A stretch of DNA of 64,000 nucleotides, taken from positions 124,001-188,000 of the forward strand of contig NC_008541.1 of the NCBI RefSeq assembly GCF_000196235.1, read 5' to 3'. The notes beneath the pieces were generated by a model. The model saw nothing but the letters and a program-made list of their open reading frames with translations, had not been told where the DNA came from and did not search any database. How positions within the stretch are numbered: the first letter of the stretch is position 1; each line of letters starts with the position of its first letter. Positions 45,014 to 54,438 of the stretch are shown one piece after another. The stretch comes from Arthrobacter sp. FB24 (GTDB lineage Bacteria > Actinomycetota > Actinomycetes > Actinomycetales > Micrococcaceae). The translations under genes and the position numbers were made by a program.

Positions 45014-46546
45014 GTGACTTCCCAAAACACCCCCACCCCGATTAATGCTGCCGAACCGGCGGACGCCAGCGAGCAGATGCGCATTCGCATGGAGAAGCGC
45101 GCCAAGCTGATTGAGCGCGGCGTCGAGGCCTATCCGGTGGGTGTTGAACGCACGCATTCCCTGAGTGAGATCCGGGAGAAGTACGCGCACCTTGAGGCCG
45201 ACGAGACCACCGGAGACATTGTGGGCGTCACAGGCCGCATCGTGTTCATCCGGAACACCGGCAAGCTCTGCTTCGCCACGCTCCAGGAAGGCGGCACGGA
45301 CGGCAAGGGCACACGCCTGCAGGCCATGCTGAGCCTTGCCAACGTGGGCGAAGAGTCCCTGGCCGAATGGAAGTCCCTGGTGGACCTGGGCGACCACGTC
45401 TTCATCAAGGGTGAGGTCATCTCCTCCCGCCGCGGCGAACTGTCCGTTATGGCCGACTCCTGGGCCATGGCGTCGAAGGCGCTGCGCCCGCTGCCTGTTC
45501 TGCACGCCGGCTTGAACGAGGAAACCCGCGTCCGCCAGCGCTACGTGGACCTGATGGTCCGTGATGAAGCGCGCGAGATGGTCTACACCCGTGCCGCGAT
45601 CACCCGTTCCATCCGGGAAAGCCTGCACCGCCGCAACTACGTCGAGGTGGAAACCCCGATGCTCCAACTGGTCCACGGCGGCGCCCTGGCCCGGCCGTTC
45701 GAAACCCACATGAACGCCTTCGACCAGAAGATGACCCTGCGCATTGCCACCGAGCTGTACCTCAAGCGGGCAGTGGTGGGCGGCATCGACCGCGTGTACG
45801 ACATGGGCCGGGTGTTCCGCAACGAGGGCGTGGACTCCACGCACAGCCCGGAATTCACCACGCTGGAATGCTACGAAGCCTGGGCCGACCAGTTCGTCAT
45901 GGCGGACCGTATCAAGGAGATCATCCTCGACGCCGCTGACGCCGCCGGTGTGGGCCGCACCATCCAGACCGAAGCCGGGGAGATCAACCTCGACGGCGAA
46001 TGGACCTGGCTGGCCGTCTACCCCGGACTGTCCGACGCCGTGGGCCAGGAAATCACGCCGGACACCACCGTGGAGGAACTGCGGGCCGTGGCGGCCAAGC
46101 ACGACGTCAAGGTGGATCCGAAGTGGGATGCCGAGAAGCTGGCCGTTGAATTGTTCGGCGAAATCGTGGAACCCACGCTGCTGAACCCCACGTTCGTCTA
46201 CGACTACCCGCCCTCCGCGCAGCCGCTCGCGCGCCAGCACCGCAACGACGACCGCCTGATCGAGGCCTGGGACTTGATCATCGGCGGCATGGAACGTGGC
46301 ACGGCCTTCTCCGAGCTGATCGACCCCGTAATCCAGCGGGAACGCCTCACGGAACAGTCAATGCATGCAGCGGCCGGAGACGTCGAGGCCATGCAGCTGG
46401 ATGAGGATTTCCTCCGGGCGCTGGAGTACGGCGCCCCGCCCATGGGCGGCATCGGGCTGGGCATTGACCGCCTGGTGATGCTGTTCACCGGGGCCGGCAT
46501 CCGCGAGACCATCCTTTTCCCGCTCCTGAAGCCCGAAGGGCACTGA
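45014..46546 (+). CDS. lysS: Lysyl-tRNA synthetase, class II
   Basis: A 510-residue class II synthetase charging tRNA-Lys. An OB-fold anticodon-binding domain (about 70-165, with GRIVFIRNTGKLCFATLQ) precedes the catalytic core; motif 2 is in MGRVFRNEGVDSTHSPEFTTLE and motif 3 in GIGLGIDRLVMLFTG near the C-terminus. Length is standard. GTG start after a TAAACT hexamer and without a ribosome site, so probably leaderless. It precedes a small membrane protein and lsr2, a conserved order. Confidence 0.97.
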   Translation: MTSQNTPTPINAAEPADASEQMRIRMEKRAKLIERGVEAYPVGVERTHSLSEIREKYAHLEADETTGDIVGVTGRIVFIRNTGKLCFATLQEGGTDGKGTRLQAMLSLANVGEESLAEWKSLVDLGDHVFIKGEVISSRRGELSVMADSWAMASKALRPLPVLHAGLNEETRVRQRYVDLMVRDEAREMVYTRAAITRSIRESLHRRNYVEVETPMLQLVHGGALARPFETHMNAFDQKMTLRIATELYLKRAVVGGIDRVYDMGRVFRNEGVDSTHSPEFTTLECYEAWADQFVMADRIKEIILDAADAAGVGRTIQTEAGEINLDGEWTWLAVYPGLSDAVGQEITPDTTVEELRAVAAKHDVKVDPKWDAEKLAVELFGEIVEPTLLNPTFVYDYPPSAQPLARQHRNDDRLIEAWDLIIGGMERGTAFSELIDPVIQRERLTEQSMHAAAGDVEAMQLDEDFLRALEYGAPPMGGIGLGIDRLVMLFTGAGIRETILFPLLKPEGH

Positions 46547-46548
46547 CC

Positions 46549-46761
46549 GTGGAGTACGTCGCAGTCCTCCTGCCCTCCCTCGTGGTCGGTTTGCTGTTCT
46601 GGTTTGCCATGAAGTCAATCTTTAATGCGGACAAATCGGAGCGCCAGGCTGAAGCGCGGGCCCAGGCCGAAGCTGACGCCAGTGCGGCCGAATCCAAGCC
46701 CGGACCGAATGGCGCGCCAAATACCGGAACGAATGCCGGCAACGGCGACGGAACAAACTAA
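46549..46761 (+). CDS. Small membrane protein between lysS and lsr2
   Basis: A 70-residue protein with one N-terminal transmembrane helix (about 4-22) and a hydrophilic tail, first Ala/Glu/Arg rich and helical, then Gly/Asn/Pro rich and disordered. The GTG start is two bases after the lysS stop, so it is probably coupled. Similar short proteins occur at this position in other Micrococcaceae as far as I recall. Function unknown. Confidence 0.65.
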   Translation: MEYVAVLLPSLVVGLLFWFAMKSIFNADKSERQAEARAQAEADASAAESKPGPNGAPNTGTNAGNGDGTN

Positions 46762-46809
46762 TACTTCCTGCATATTCCTGCCCACCATTCACAGGAACCT
46801 TTTGCCGCT

Positions 46810-46839
46810 TTGACGCGTTGCCATAAACCGAGGGATACT
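46810..46839 (+). promoter_or_regulatory. lsr2 promoter
   Basis: TTGACG (46810-46815) and GATACT (46834-46839) are 18 bp apart, in a locally AT-rich stretch 58 bp before the lsr2 ATG. It is the best match to a housekeeping promoter in this part of the window. Confidence 0.6.
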
Positions 46840-46897
46840 TTTTACAGATACATCCTGCTTTTCTGCATACCCGTCCTTTCCAAAAGAGAGAATTTAT

Positions 46898-47224
46898 ATG
46901 GCACAGAAAGTAAAAATCATCCTTGTCGATGATCTGGATGGGGGAACCGCGGACGAAACTGTCCGATTTGGCCTTGACGGCGTCAGCTACGAAATTGACC
47001 TGTCAGCCGCCAATGCTGCAGAACTCCGCTCCTCCGTGGAGCGGTTTGTTTCAAGCGCACGTAAGACGTCCACCGGCCGCGCCACCCGCACCAAGGTCTC
47101 CGGCGGCCGTAATCAGGACTCTGCACAGATTCGTCAGTGGGCCAGGGAGAATGGCTATGCGGTTAACAGCCGCGGCCGCATCCAGGCTGAAATTCAGGAA
47201 GCCTACCAGAAGGCAAATTCCTAG
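46898..47224 (+). CDS. lsr2: Lsr2 nucleoid-associated protein
   Basis: A 108-residue Lsr2, the actinobacterial functional counterpart of H-NS, which bridges DNA and silences AT-rich and foreign genes. The N-terminal dimerisation domain (1-60) has the KIILVDDLDGG start; the C-terminal DNA-binding domain ends with SRGRIQAEIQ, where Arg92-Gly93-Arg94 is the minor-groove hook. The ribosome site is weak (AGAGAG). It has its own promoter (46810-46839) and a clear terminator hairpin. Confidence 0.96.
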   Translation: MAQKVKIILVDDLDGGTADETVRFGLDGVSYEIDLSAANAAELRSSVERFVSSARKTSTGRATRTKVSGGRNQDSAQIRQWARENGYAVNSRGRIQAEIQEAYQKANS

Positions 47225-47249
47225 CACTGCCGCAGTTTTGCGTGGTAAA

Positions 47250-47281
47250 GCAATGCCCCTGCCAATCGGCGGGGGCATTGC
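47250..47281 (+). terminator. lsr2 terminator hairpin
   Basis: GCAATGCCCCTGCC (47250-47263) pairs with 47268-47281 over 14 positions, one of them G-U, around a four-base loop, 25 bp after the lsr2 stop. Only a short T run (CATTTG) follows. Confidence 0.75.
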
Positions 47282-47593
47282 CATTTGAATACCCTGCCCG
47301 GCAGTGCCGGGCGGCCAGGGTAAAGCGGCGGCGATTATTCCGGGGTTATTGCGGCGGGAAACTGGCCGGAGACAAGTACCGGGCCGGTGCGGCGCAATTG
47401 GGCCCCGCCGGCGGCCGGATTCCCGGCCCGCAACACAGCCAATACGCACCGGGAGCGGGTGGTCCGGAACCCCCGCCGGCAGGAGGCGTCAACCCCCGGA
47501 GCCCGACCCGGGTTTCCCCTGTGGCGAACACGCTCCACAAGTCCGGGTCAGCCACGTAGCATCAAAGTACGTCGTAGCTAGGAGTGTGGCGAA
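47282..47593 (+). other. clpC leader region
   Basis: This 312-bp stretch between the lsr2 terminator and clpC has no convincing gene. It contains a perfect 8-bp dyad, GCCCGGCA-G-TGCCGGGC (47296-47312), and the clpC ribosome site AGGAG at 47580. I looked for a CtsR heptad repeat, a HAIR box and a ClgR site and could not make a convincing match. Confidence 0.4.
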
Positions 47594-50086
47594 ATGTTTG
47601 AGCGATTTACGGACCGTGCCCGTCGCGTAGTTGTGCTTGCCCAAGAAGAGGCACGCATGCTGAACCACAATTACATCGGTACCGAACACATCCTCTTGGG
47701 TCTGATCCACGAGGGTGAGGGCGTTGCCGCCAAAGCTCTGGAGTCCTTGAGCATTTCGCTCGACGGCGTGCGCGAGCAGGTGCAGGAGATCATTGGCCAG
47801 GGCCAGCAGGCCCCGTCCGGCCATATCCCTTTCACCCCGCGCGCCAAGAAGGTGCTGGAGCTCTCGCTCCGCGAAGCCCTGCAGCTGGGCCATAACTACA
47901 TCGGCACGGAGCACATCCTGCTGGGGCTCATCCGCGAGGGTGAAGGCGTGGCCGCCCAGGTGCTCGTGAAGCTCGGAGCGGACCTCAACCGCGTCCGCCA
48001 GCAGGTGATCCAGCTGCTCTCGGGTTACCAGGGCAAGGAGACCACCGGCGCAGGCGTCGGTGCCGGTCAGCCGGAGGGAACTCCCGCCGGCTCCGTGGTC
48101 CTGGACCAGTTCGGCCGCAACCTGACCCAGGCTGCGCGCGAGAACAAGCTGGACCCGGTCATCGGACGCGAACAGGAAATGGAACGCGTTATGCAGGTCC
48201 TTTCCCGGCGCACCAAGAACAACCCTGTCCTCATCGGCGAGCCCGGCGTCGGCAAGACAGCCGTCGTCGAAGGACTCGCCCAGGCGATTGTCCGCGGGGA
48301 CGTCCCGGAGACCATCAAGGACAAGCAGCTCTACACGCTGGACCTTGGGTCTTTGGTCGCAGGCTCCCGGTACCGCGGTGACTTCGAAGAGCGACTGAAG
48401 AAGGTCCTCAAGGAGATCCGCACCCGCGGCGACATCATCCTGTTCATCGACGAAATCCACACCCTGGTGGGTGCGGGTGCCGCCGAAGGCGCCATCGATG
48501 CCGCATCCATCCTGAAGCCCATGCTGGCGCGCGGCGAGCTTCAGACCATCGGTGCCACCACGCTGGACGAATACCGCAAGCACATCGAAAAGGACGCAGC
48601 GCTCGAGCGCCGCTTCCAGCCGATCCAGGTCAAGGAACCCTCCGTGGCTCACGCGATCGAGATCCTCAAGGGCCTGCGTGACCGCTACGAGGCCCACCAC
48701 CGGGTGACCATCACCGACGGTGCCCTCGCCTCCGCAGCCAACCTGTCCGAACGCTACATCTCGGACCGGTTCCTGCCGGATAAGGCGATTGACCTCATCG
48801 ATGAAGCCGGTGCACGCCTGCGTATCCGCCGGATGACCGCTCCGCCGGAGCTGAAGGCCATGGATGAGCGCATCGCCGAACTCAAGATGGAGAAGGAGTC
48901 CGCGATTGATGCGCAGGACTTCGAAGGCGCCGCCTCCCTGCGCGACAAGGAGCAGAAGCTCATTGCCGAGCGGGCCGAGAAGGAACGCCACTGGAAGACC
49001 GGCGGCATGGACGACATCTCCGAGGTGGATGAGGATCTCATCGCCGAGGTGCTGGCCAACTCCACCGGCATTCCGGTCTTCAAGCTGACCGAGGAAGAGT
49101 CCTCGCGCCTGCTGAAGATGGAAGACGAACTGCACAAGCGCGTCGTCGGCCAGAACGAGGCCATCAAGGCCCTGTCCCAGGCCATCCGGCGCACCCGTGC
49201 AGGCCTCAAGGACCCCAAGCGTCCGGGCGGCTCGTTCATCTTCGCCGGCCCCACCGGCGTCGGCAAGACCGAGCTCGCCAAGGCCCTCGCGGAGTTCCTG
49301 TTCGGTGAAGAGGATGCCCTCATCACCCTGGACATGTCCGAATACTCCGAGAAGCACACGGTGTCGCGCCTCTTCGGTGCGCCTCCGGGCTACGTTGGCT
49401 ACGAGGAAGGCGGTCAGCTGACCGAAAAGGTCCGCCGCCGTCCGTTCTCCGTGGTGCTGTTCGACGAAGTGGAAAAGGCCCACGCGGACCTCTTCAACTC
49501 ATTGCTGCAGATTCTGGAAGACGGCCGCCTGACCGACTCCCAGGGCCGCGTGGTGGACTTCAAGAACACCGTGATCATCATGACCACCAACCTCGGCACC
49601 CGGGACATCTCCAAGAGCGTTGCCACCGGCTTCCAGTCCGGCACGGACACGCAGACCGGCTACAACCGGATGCGCGCCCGGGTCACTGAAGAGCTCAAGC
49701 AGCACTTCCGCCCCGAGTTCCTGAACCGTGTTGACGACGTTGTGGTGTTCCCGCAGCTTACCCAGGACGAGATCATCGAGATCGTGGACCTGTTCGTGAG
49801 CCGCTTGGAGAAGCGCCTCAAGGACAAAGACATGGGTATCGAGCTCACGAAGGCCGCCAAGGTCCTCCTGGCCACCCGCGGCTACGATCCCGCCATGGGT
49901 GCACGGCCGCTGCGCCGCACGATCCAGCGCGAGATCGAGGACCAGCTGTCCGAGAAGATCCTCTTCGGAGAGATCCACGCGGGCGACATCGTAGTGGTGG
50001 ATGTGGACGGCGAAGGTGACGACGCCAAGTTCACTTTCGAAGGAAACGCCAAGCCGCGCATCCCCGAAATCGCCCCGAGCGTCTAG
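47594..50086 (+). CDS. clpC: ATP-dependent Clp protease ATP-binding subunit ClpC
   Basis: An 830-residue Hsp100 unfoldase partnering ClpP. Two Clp-N repeats cover about 5-145 (each with a [14 protein letters not shown] segment). The first AAA+ module has Walker A GEPGVGKT at 215-222, an UVR/M-domain with [16 protein letters not shown] lies near 425, and the second AAA+ module has GPTGVGKT at 552-559 and a [11 protein letters not shown]alker B. Length is that of ClpC, not ClpB. AGGAG precedes the ATG by nine bases. It degrades damaged and regulatory proteins. A strong hairpin terminates it. Confidence 0.97.
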   Translation: MFERFTDRARRVVVLAQEEARMLNHNYIGTEHILLGLIHEGEGVAAKALESLSISLDGVREQVQEIIGQGQQAPSGHIPFTPRAKKVLELSLREALQLGHNYIGTEHILLGLIREGEGVAAQVLVKLGADLNRVRQQVIQLLSGYQGKETTGAGVGAGQPEGTPAGSVVLDQFGRNLTQAARENKLDPVIGREQEMERVMQVLSRRTKNNPVLIGEPGVGKTAVVEGLAQAIVRGDVPETIKDKQLYTLDLGSLVAGSRYRGDFEERLKKVLKEIRTRGDIILFIDEIHTLVGAGAAEGAIDAASILKPMLARGELQTIGATTLDEYRKHIEKDAALERRFQPIQVKEPSVAHAIEILKGLRDRYEAHHRVTITDGALASAANLSERYISDRFLPDKAIDLIDEAGARLRIRRMTAPPELKAMDERIAELKMEKESAIDAQDFEGAASLRDKEQKLIAERAEKERHWKTGGMDDISEVDEDLIAEVLANSTGIPVFKLTEEESSRLLKMEDELHKRVVGQNEAIKALSQAIRRTRAGLKDPKRPGGSFIFAGPTGVGKTELAKALAEFLFGEEDALITLDMSEYSEKHTVSRLFGAPPGYVGYEEGGQLTEKVRRRPFSVVLFDEVEKAHADLFNSLLQILEDGRLTDSQGRVVDFKNTVIIMTTNLGTRDISKSVATGFQSGTDTQTGYNRMRARVTEELKQHFRPEFLNRVDDVVVFPQLTQDEIIEIVDLFVSRLEKRLKDKDMGIELTKAAKVLLATRGYDPAMGARPLRRTIQREIEDQLSEKILFGEIHAGDIVVVDVDGEGDDAKFTFEGNAKPRIPEIAPSV

Positions 50087-50098
50087 AGCATTACCGCC

Positions 50099-50136
50099 AA
50101 GGCCCGCCAGCTCCGCAAGGAGCCGGCGGGCCTTTC
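50099..50136 (+). terminator. clpC terminator
   Basis: Arms AAGGCCCGCCAGCTCC (50099-50114) and 50119-50134 match at 15 of 16 positions around a GCAA loop, with TT following. It begins 13 bp after the clpC stop. Confidence 0.85.
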
Positions 50137-50305
50137 GCGTTGTCCTGCTTCCGTTCCCGTGGCTGAGCCCGGCGCGGCCGGCCGAGACATTCGTCCCGAC
50201 TTGCGCCCCGCGCCTTCCAGTTCGGCGCGGGCAGGTTGTGAGAGCAGTGTTTCACTAGTAGTGAACTTACTGTGATCCGGCGCACGTCCGGTGTTGAATC
50301 TCTTC

Positions 50306-52435
50306 ATGGCTTCTGAGGACTCAGCGATCCTGAGCGAACAACCGGCGACCCCTTTCCACGACATCGACCACTACCTCGCCATACCCCGAGTGAGTGGACT
50401 GGCGCTGAGCCCGGACGGACAGCGCCTGGTGACCACCGTCTCCACGCTGAACGGCAAGGGTACCGAGTATGTCACTGCCTTGTGGGAGCTGGACCCCGCG
50501 GGGGAGAAGCATGCCCGCCGCATCACCCGGAGCGCCAAGGGCGAGGCCGGCGCGGCTTTCGCCGCCACGGGGGACCTCTACTTCACGTCGGCCCGCCCCG
50601 ATCCCGATAGCCCTGATGACGACCCCGTCAGCGCCCTCTGGCAACTGCCGGCGGATGGCGGCGAAGCCCGCGTGGTCCTTTCGCGCGCAGGCGGGATCAG
50701 CCAGGTGATCACTGCAAAGGACTCGGGCGCCACATTCGTCACGGCGTCCGTGCTGGCGGGTTCCGCCGACGAGGAAGCGGACGAGGCGCGGCGGAAGAGC
50801 CGCAAGGACAACAAGGTGTCCGCGATCCTTCACAGCGGCTACCCGGTGCGGTACTGGGATGCGGACCTGGGGCCGGACCAGCCGCGTGTCTTCGCCGTTG
50901 AGCCGGGTGAGGACAAGGATCCCGGCAAGCCGGCGACGGTTGACGCGGCCGCACCGCTGAAGCTCCGGAACCTCACGCCGGAGGCGGCAGGCATGCTGCG
51001 CAATGCGGATTCCGTGGTCAGCCCCGACGGCAGAACGATCTACACCAGCTTCGATAAGCCCCTCGCCAAAGCGGACTCACGCTCCGTCCTGGTGGCCATC
51101 GACGTGGCCACCGCAACGCACAAGATCCTGCTGGACCGGGAAGGCATGAGCTACTTCGCGGGGCCGGTGAGCCCCGACAGCCGCACGCTCGTTGTGCTGA
51201 GTGAATCCGACACCACTCCCCGCCAGGCTCCGCGGGTCAAGCTCCACCTGCTGGACGTCAGTGCGCCGGGGGAGCCGGAGGACAACCTCAGGCCGCTGGC
51301 CCATGAGTGGGACCGCTGGGCCATCAAAGCTGCCTGGTTGCCGGACGGCGCTGCCCTCCTGGTAACGGCCGACGACGACGGCGCCTCCCCCGTTTTCCGG
51401 ATCACTCCCGCCGCGGCCGGGGCCGGGGCCGGCGAGGACCAAGTCACCCGCGTGACGCTCGACGCGGCGGCTTATGCCGACGTCGTGGTTTCACCGGACG
51501 GATTGAGCGCCTATGCGCTGCGGAGCTCGTACGAATTTCCGCCCGAGGCGGTACGGATCGACCTGGCGAGCGGACAGGTCACCAGGCTCCAGGCTCCCGC
51601 CGAGCGCCCCCGTATCCAGGGATCACTGGAGCGAATAGAGGCGACTGCCGCTGATGGCGCCCGGATTCCCGCCTACCTTGCCCTGCCGGAGGGTGCCTCC
51701 GCGCAGAACCAGGCGCCGCTGCTGCTCTGGATCCACGGCGGACCCCTCGGCTCGTGGAACGCATGGACGTGGCGCTGGAACCCGTGGCTCCTGGTGGCCA
51801 GGGGCTATGCCGTCCTCCTGCCGGATCCCGCTCTCTCCACCGGCTACGGCCAGTCCTACATTCAGCGGGGCTGGGGCGAGTGGGGCAAGGCGCCATTTAC
51901 GGACCTCATGACGATCACGGACGCCGTGGTGCAACGGCCGGACATTGATGCGTCGCGGACGGCTGCCATGGGCGGTTCCTTCGGGGGCTACATGGCCAAC
52001 TGGGTGGCGGGGCAGACGGACCGCTTCAACGCGATCGTCACCCATGCCAGCCTGTGGGCCCTGGACCAGTTCGGCCCCACCACCGACGCGTCGCAGTACT
52101 GGCTGAAGGAAATGACGGCCGAGATGGCCCTGGCGAATTCGCCCCACCTGCACGTCGAGAAGATCAGCACCCCCATGCTGGTGATCCACGGTGACAAGGA
52201 CTACCGCGTGCCCATCGGCGAGGGGCTCAGGCTCTGGTACGAACTGCTGTCCAAGTCGCAGCTGGCGGCCGACGACAACGGCCGGACGCCGCATCGCTTC
52301 CTCTACTACCCGGACGAGAACCACTGGATCCTGCAGCCGCAGCACGCCAAGGTCTGGTACGGGGTCGTCGAGCACTTCCTGGCGAGGAACGTGCTTGACC
52401 AGGACGCGCCTTTGCCCGCTGAACTGGGGCTCTAG
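50306..52435 (+). CDS. S9 family peptidase (acylaminoacyl/dipeptidyl peptidase-like)
   Basis: A 709-residue prolyl-oligopeptidase-family serine peptidase. The N-terminal part (about 25-440) is a beta-propeller with repeated SPDG motifs that restricts substrates to peptides; the C-terminal hydrolase domain has GGSFGGY with Ser558, Asp in HGDKDYRVP and His in DENHWI. No signal peptide, so probably cytosolic. ATG at 50306 is chosen; GTG at 50291 adds five residues. No ribosome site is seen at either. It would help finish degradation of the peptides released by Clp. Confidence 0.9.
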   Translation: MASEDSAILSEQPATPFHDIDHYLAIPRVSGLALSPDGQRLVTTVSTLNGKGTEYVTALWELDPAGEKHARRITRSAKGEAGAAFAATGDLYFTSARPDPDSPDDDPVSALWQLPADGGEARVVLSRAGGISQVITAKDSGATFVTASVLAGSADEEADEARRKSRKDNKVSAILHSGYPVRYWDADLGPDQPRVFAVEPGEDKDPGKPATVDAAAPLKLRNLTPEAAGMLRNADSVVSPDGRTIYTSFDKPLAKADSRSVLVAIDVATATHKILLDREGMSYFAGPVSPDSRTLVVLSESDTTPRQAPRVKLHLLDVSAPGEPEDNLRPLAHEWDRWAIKAAWLPDGAALLVTADDDGASPVFRITPAAAGAGAGEDQVTRVTLDAAAYADVVVSPDGLSAYALRSSYEFPPEAVRIDLASGQVTRLQAPAERPRIQGSLERIEATAADGARIPAYLALPEGASAQNQAPLLLWIHGGPLGSWNAWTWRWNPWLLVARGYAVLLPDPALSTGYGQSYIQRGWGEWGKAPFTDLMTITDAVVQRPDIDASRTAAMGGSFGGYMANWVAGQTDRFNAIVTHASLWALDQFGPTTDASQYWLKEMTAEMALANSPHLHVEKISTPMLVIHGDKDYRVPIGEGLRLWYELLSKSQLAADDNGRTPHRFLYYPDENHWILQPQHAKVWYGVVEHFLARNVLDQDAPLPAELGL

Positions 52436-52449
52436 CCATCTCCGGCTCG

Positions 52450-52455
52450 TAAGAT
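52450..52455 (+). promoter_or_regulatory. Leaderless-type -10 hexamer TAAGAT
   Basis: TAAGAT ends exactly six bases before the GTG at 52462, in the short gap after the S9 peptidase gene; there is no ribosome site. Confidence 0.55.
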
Positions 52456-52461
52456 GGGGCT

Positions 52462-52971
52462 GTGACTGAGACCTTCCGCATCCGCCCTGCCCGCACCAGC
52501 GATGTAGCTGCCATCAAGCGCCTCGTGGCTCCGCTGGCGGACAAGAGGATCCTCATGGCCAAGGAGACGGTGGCTTACTACGAAAGCCTGCAGGAGTTCA
52601 GGATCGCGGAGTCGGCCGACGGCGAGGTGATCGGCTGCGGCGCCCTGCACGTCATGTGGGAGGACCTGGCCGAGGTGCGCACCCTGGCTGCCTCCGATGC
52701 CTGGCGCGGCAAGGGTGTAGGGCACGTCCTGGTGGAAAGTCTCCTGGAGGAAGCCAGGGCGCTGGGTGTCTCGCGCGTGTTTTGCCTGACCTTCGAAGTG
52801 GATTTTTTCAAGAAGCACGGCTTCGACGTCATGGCGGACCAGACGGCGGTGGACCCGGTGGTCTATTCCGAGTTGCTGCGCTCGCATGACGAAGGCGTGG
52901 CGGAGTTCCTGGACCTCGCCCGGGTCAAGCCCAACACCTTGGGCAATACGCGCATGATCAGGTTTCTCTAG
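52462..52971 (+). CDS. argA: Amino-acid N-acetyltransferase (N-acetylglutamate synthase, Rv2747 type)
   Basis: A 169-residue GNAT acetyltransferase. It matches in outline the short actinobacterial N-acetylglutamate synthase known from Mycobacterium (Rv2747): a conserved GCGALHVMWEDLAEVRT strand region near 55-71, acetyl-CoA loop RGKGVGHVLVE near 78-88, VFCLTFEVDFFKKHGF near 105-120, and the distinctive end GVAEFLDLARVKPNTLGN. It would make N-acetylglutamate at the start of arginine synthesis, although argJ can also supply it. No other arg genes are near. Start GTG, leaderless type. Confidence 0.85.
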   Translation: MTETFRIRPARTSDVAAIKRLVAPLADKRILMAKETVAYYESLQEFRIAESADGEVIGCGALHVMWEDLAEVRTLAASDAWRGKGVGHVLVESLLEEARALGVSRVFCLTFEVDFFKKHGFDVMADQTAVDPVVYSELLRSHDEGVAEFLDLARVKPNTLGNTRMIRFL

Positions 52972-53016
52972 GCCTTCCCCCGCCGTGCGGATTAAGTCTC
53001 ACTTCTAGCCCTTCCC

Positions 53017-53040
53017 ATATATCGAATCGATGTATAAAAT
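53017..53040 (+). promoter_or_regulatory. AT-rich promoter and dyad before the 54-aa ORF
   Basis: A dyad ATATATCGA-A-TCGATGTAT (53017-53035, one mismatch in 9-bp arms) overlaps a -10-like TATAAA at 53033-53038. The -35 position is poor. It lies 55 bp before the ATG at 53095. Confidence 0.5.
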
Positions 53041-53094
53041 TAATCACGGTTGCTTGGTAGTACCCGAATTCCGAAACCACTTCAAAGGACAGAA

Positions 53095-53259
53095 ATGCGC
53101 GAATACGCCATTTTTCCGGATTTTTCGGCGTTCCAAATGGATCTTCCTGCGGATCCGACCCGTAGTGATCCTCTGGGCCGGCCCTGTGAAGCGTCAGCAT
53201 TCCATATCGGCGCCGCGGCGTGGCCGGATTTCCTCCCGGCCTCTTGGGGAAACCGCTGA
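53095..53259 (+). CDS. Small ORF of unknown function (54 aa)
   Basis: A 54-residue ORF in the 463-bp gap between the acetyltransferase and dhaK. Support comes from an AAAGGA ribosome site six bases before the ATG, a TATAAA promoter-like element 57 bp upstream, and a classic terminator 31 bp downstream, giving a complete monocistronic unit. The protein is Asp, Phe, Pro and Ala rich (starts MREYAIFPDFSAFQ), with one Cys and no signal peptide or membrane helix. Third-position G+C (about 60 percent) is lower than in neighbouring genes. I do not recognise a family. A noncoding RNA is the alternative reading of the same transcript. Confidence 0.45.
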   Translation: MREYAIFPDFSAFQMDLPADPTRSDPLGRPCEASAFHIGAAAWPDFLPASWGNR

Positions 53260-53288
53260 GCCGGGCTGGGGGATACAAGCCTGGAAAG

Positions 53289-53325
53289 GGAAGGGACAGT
53301 CAATTGGGGGCTGTCCCTTTCTTTT
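53289..53325 (+). terminator. Classic intrinsic terminator with T-run
   Basis: AAGGGACAG (53291-53299) and CTGTCCCTT (53311-53319) pair perfectly, extended by a G-U and a G-C pair, and are followed by TTTT at 53322-53325. No annotated-size gene lies directly upstream, so it must end the transcript of the 54-aa ORF or an RNA. Confidence 0.85.
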
Positions 53326-53434
53326 GCCCCGTTAATCCGGACGTGGCTGCACGATTCGTCAGGGCGCTACCGTTGCCCCGGCCGCGGTAGTAGGGTCAAG
53401 ACAAAGCCGCCAGGTCACTCCAGGGAGCACTCCA

Positions 53435-54436
53435 ATGAAGAAGCTGATCAACGATCCCCGCGCTGTAGTAGACGAGTCCGTGGAAGGCTTCGGCCTTGCG
53501 CATGCGGACATTGTGACCGTCAGCGCCGAGCCGAAGTTCATTACCCGCAAGGACGCCCCCGTGGCCGGGAAAGTGGGCCTTGTCAGCGGCGGCGGCAGCG
53601 GCCATGAACCGCTTCACGGCGGCTTCGTCGGGCTGGGAATGCTCGACGCCGCCGTGCCGGGGGCCGTCTTCACCTCGCCCACCCCTGATCAGATCATTCC
53701 TGCGACCCTCGCCGTAAACTCGGGTGCCGGCGTCGTCCACATCGTCAAGAACTACACCGGCGACGTCCTGAATTTCGAAACGGCCGCCGAAATGGCGGAA
53801 GCCGAAGGCGTGCAGGTCCGCACCGTACTGGTCAACGACGACGTCGCCGTGGAGGACTCGCTGTACACGGCGGGCCGGCGCGGCGTAGGCGGAACTGTCC
53901 TGGTGGAGAAGATCGCCGGTGCGGCAGCGGAACGCGGGGATGACCTGGATGCCGTCGCCGCCATTGGGGACCGGGTCAACCAAAACGTCCGCAGCATGGG
54001 CGTCGCGCTATCCGCCTGCACGGTCCCGCACGCAGGGGTGCCCAGCTTTGACCTGGAAGAGAACGAAATCGAAATCGGCATCGGGATCCACGGCGAGCCC
54101 GGACGGCACCGGATCCCCATGGAAAATGCCGACGGCATCACCGACCGCCTCCTGGAGCCCATCCTGTCCGACCTGGGCATTGCCTCCGGCGAGAAAGTGC
54201 TCCTGTTCGTGAACGGCATGGGCGGGACGCCGCAAAGCGAGCTCTACATCGTGTACCGCCGTGCAGCGCAGGTTCTCGCGGAGAAAGGCGTCACGGTGGA
54301 GCGCTCCCTGGTGGGCAACTACATCACCTCACTGGAGATGCAGGGCTGCTCCATCACTGTTCTTCGGCTCGACGACGAACTGACCAGCCTCTGGGACGCC
54401 CCGGTCCACACTGCCGCGCTGCGCTGGGGCATCTGA
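53435..54436 (+). CDS. dhaK: Dihydroxyacetone kinase, subunit DhaK
   Basis: A 333-residue DhaK, the substrate-binding subunit of the PTS-dependent dihydroxyacetone kinase. [13 protein letters not shown] near residue 53 and the GIHGEPG motif with His219, which binds dihydroxyacetone covalently (His218 in E. coli), are intact. GGGAG precedes the ATG by seven bases. dhaL follows after two bases and dhaM overlaps dhaL, so the three subunits form one operon. Dihydroxyacetone phosphate then enters glycolysis. Confidence 0.96.
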   Translation: MKKLINDPRAVVDESVEGFGLAHADIVTVSAEPKFITRKDAPVAGKVGLVSGGGSGHEPLHGGFVGLGMLDAAVPGAVFTSPTPDQIIPATLAVNSGAGVVHIVKNYTGDVLNFETAAEMAEAEGVQVRTVLVNDDVAVEDSLYTAGRRGVGGTVLVEKIAGAAAERGDDLDAVAAIGDRVNQNVRSMGVALSACTVPHAGVPSFDLEENEIEIGIGIHGEPGRHRIPMENADGITDRLLEPILSDLGIASGEKVLLFVNGMGGTPQSELYIVYRRAAQVLAEKGVTVERSLVGNYITSLEMQGCSITVLRLDDELTSLWDAPVHTAALRWGI

Positions 54437-54438
54437 CC

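Noticed and set aside
47282..47593. Possible CtsR, HspR (HAIR) or ClgR site before clpC
   Set aside because: No heptad repeat or matching dyad could be found by eye; only an 8-bp GC palindrome near the lsr2 terminator.
47489..49483. A 664-codon open frame on the minus strand inside clpC
   Set aside because: It is the antisense frame of a clear ClpC coding sequence; its translation is His/Asp/Gly-rich without domains, a usual effect of high GC3.
52958..53278. A 106-codon minus-strand frame in the same gap
   Set aside because: No ribosome site, overlaps the acetyltransferase 3' end, and the terminator with T-run points to plus-strand transcription.
53030..53335. A 101-codon plus-strand frame overlapping the 54-aa ORF
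   Set aside because: Starts at the -10 element itself, has no ribosome site and runs through the terminator stem.
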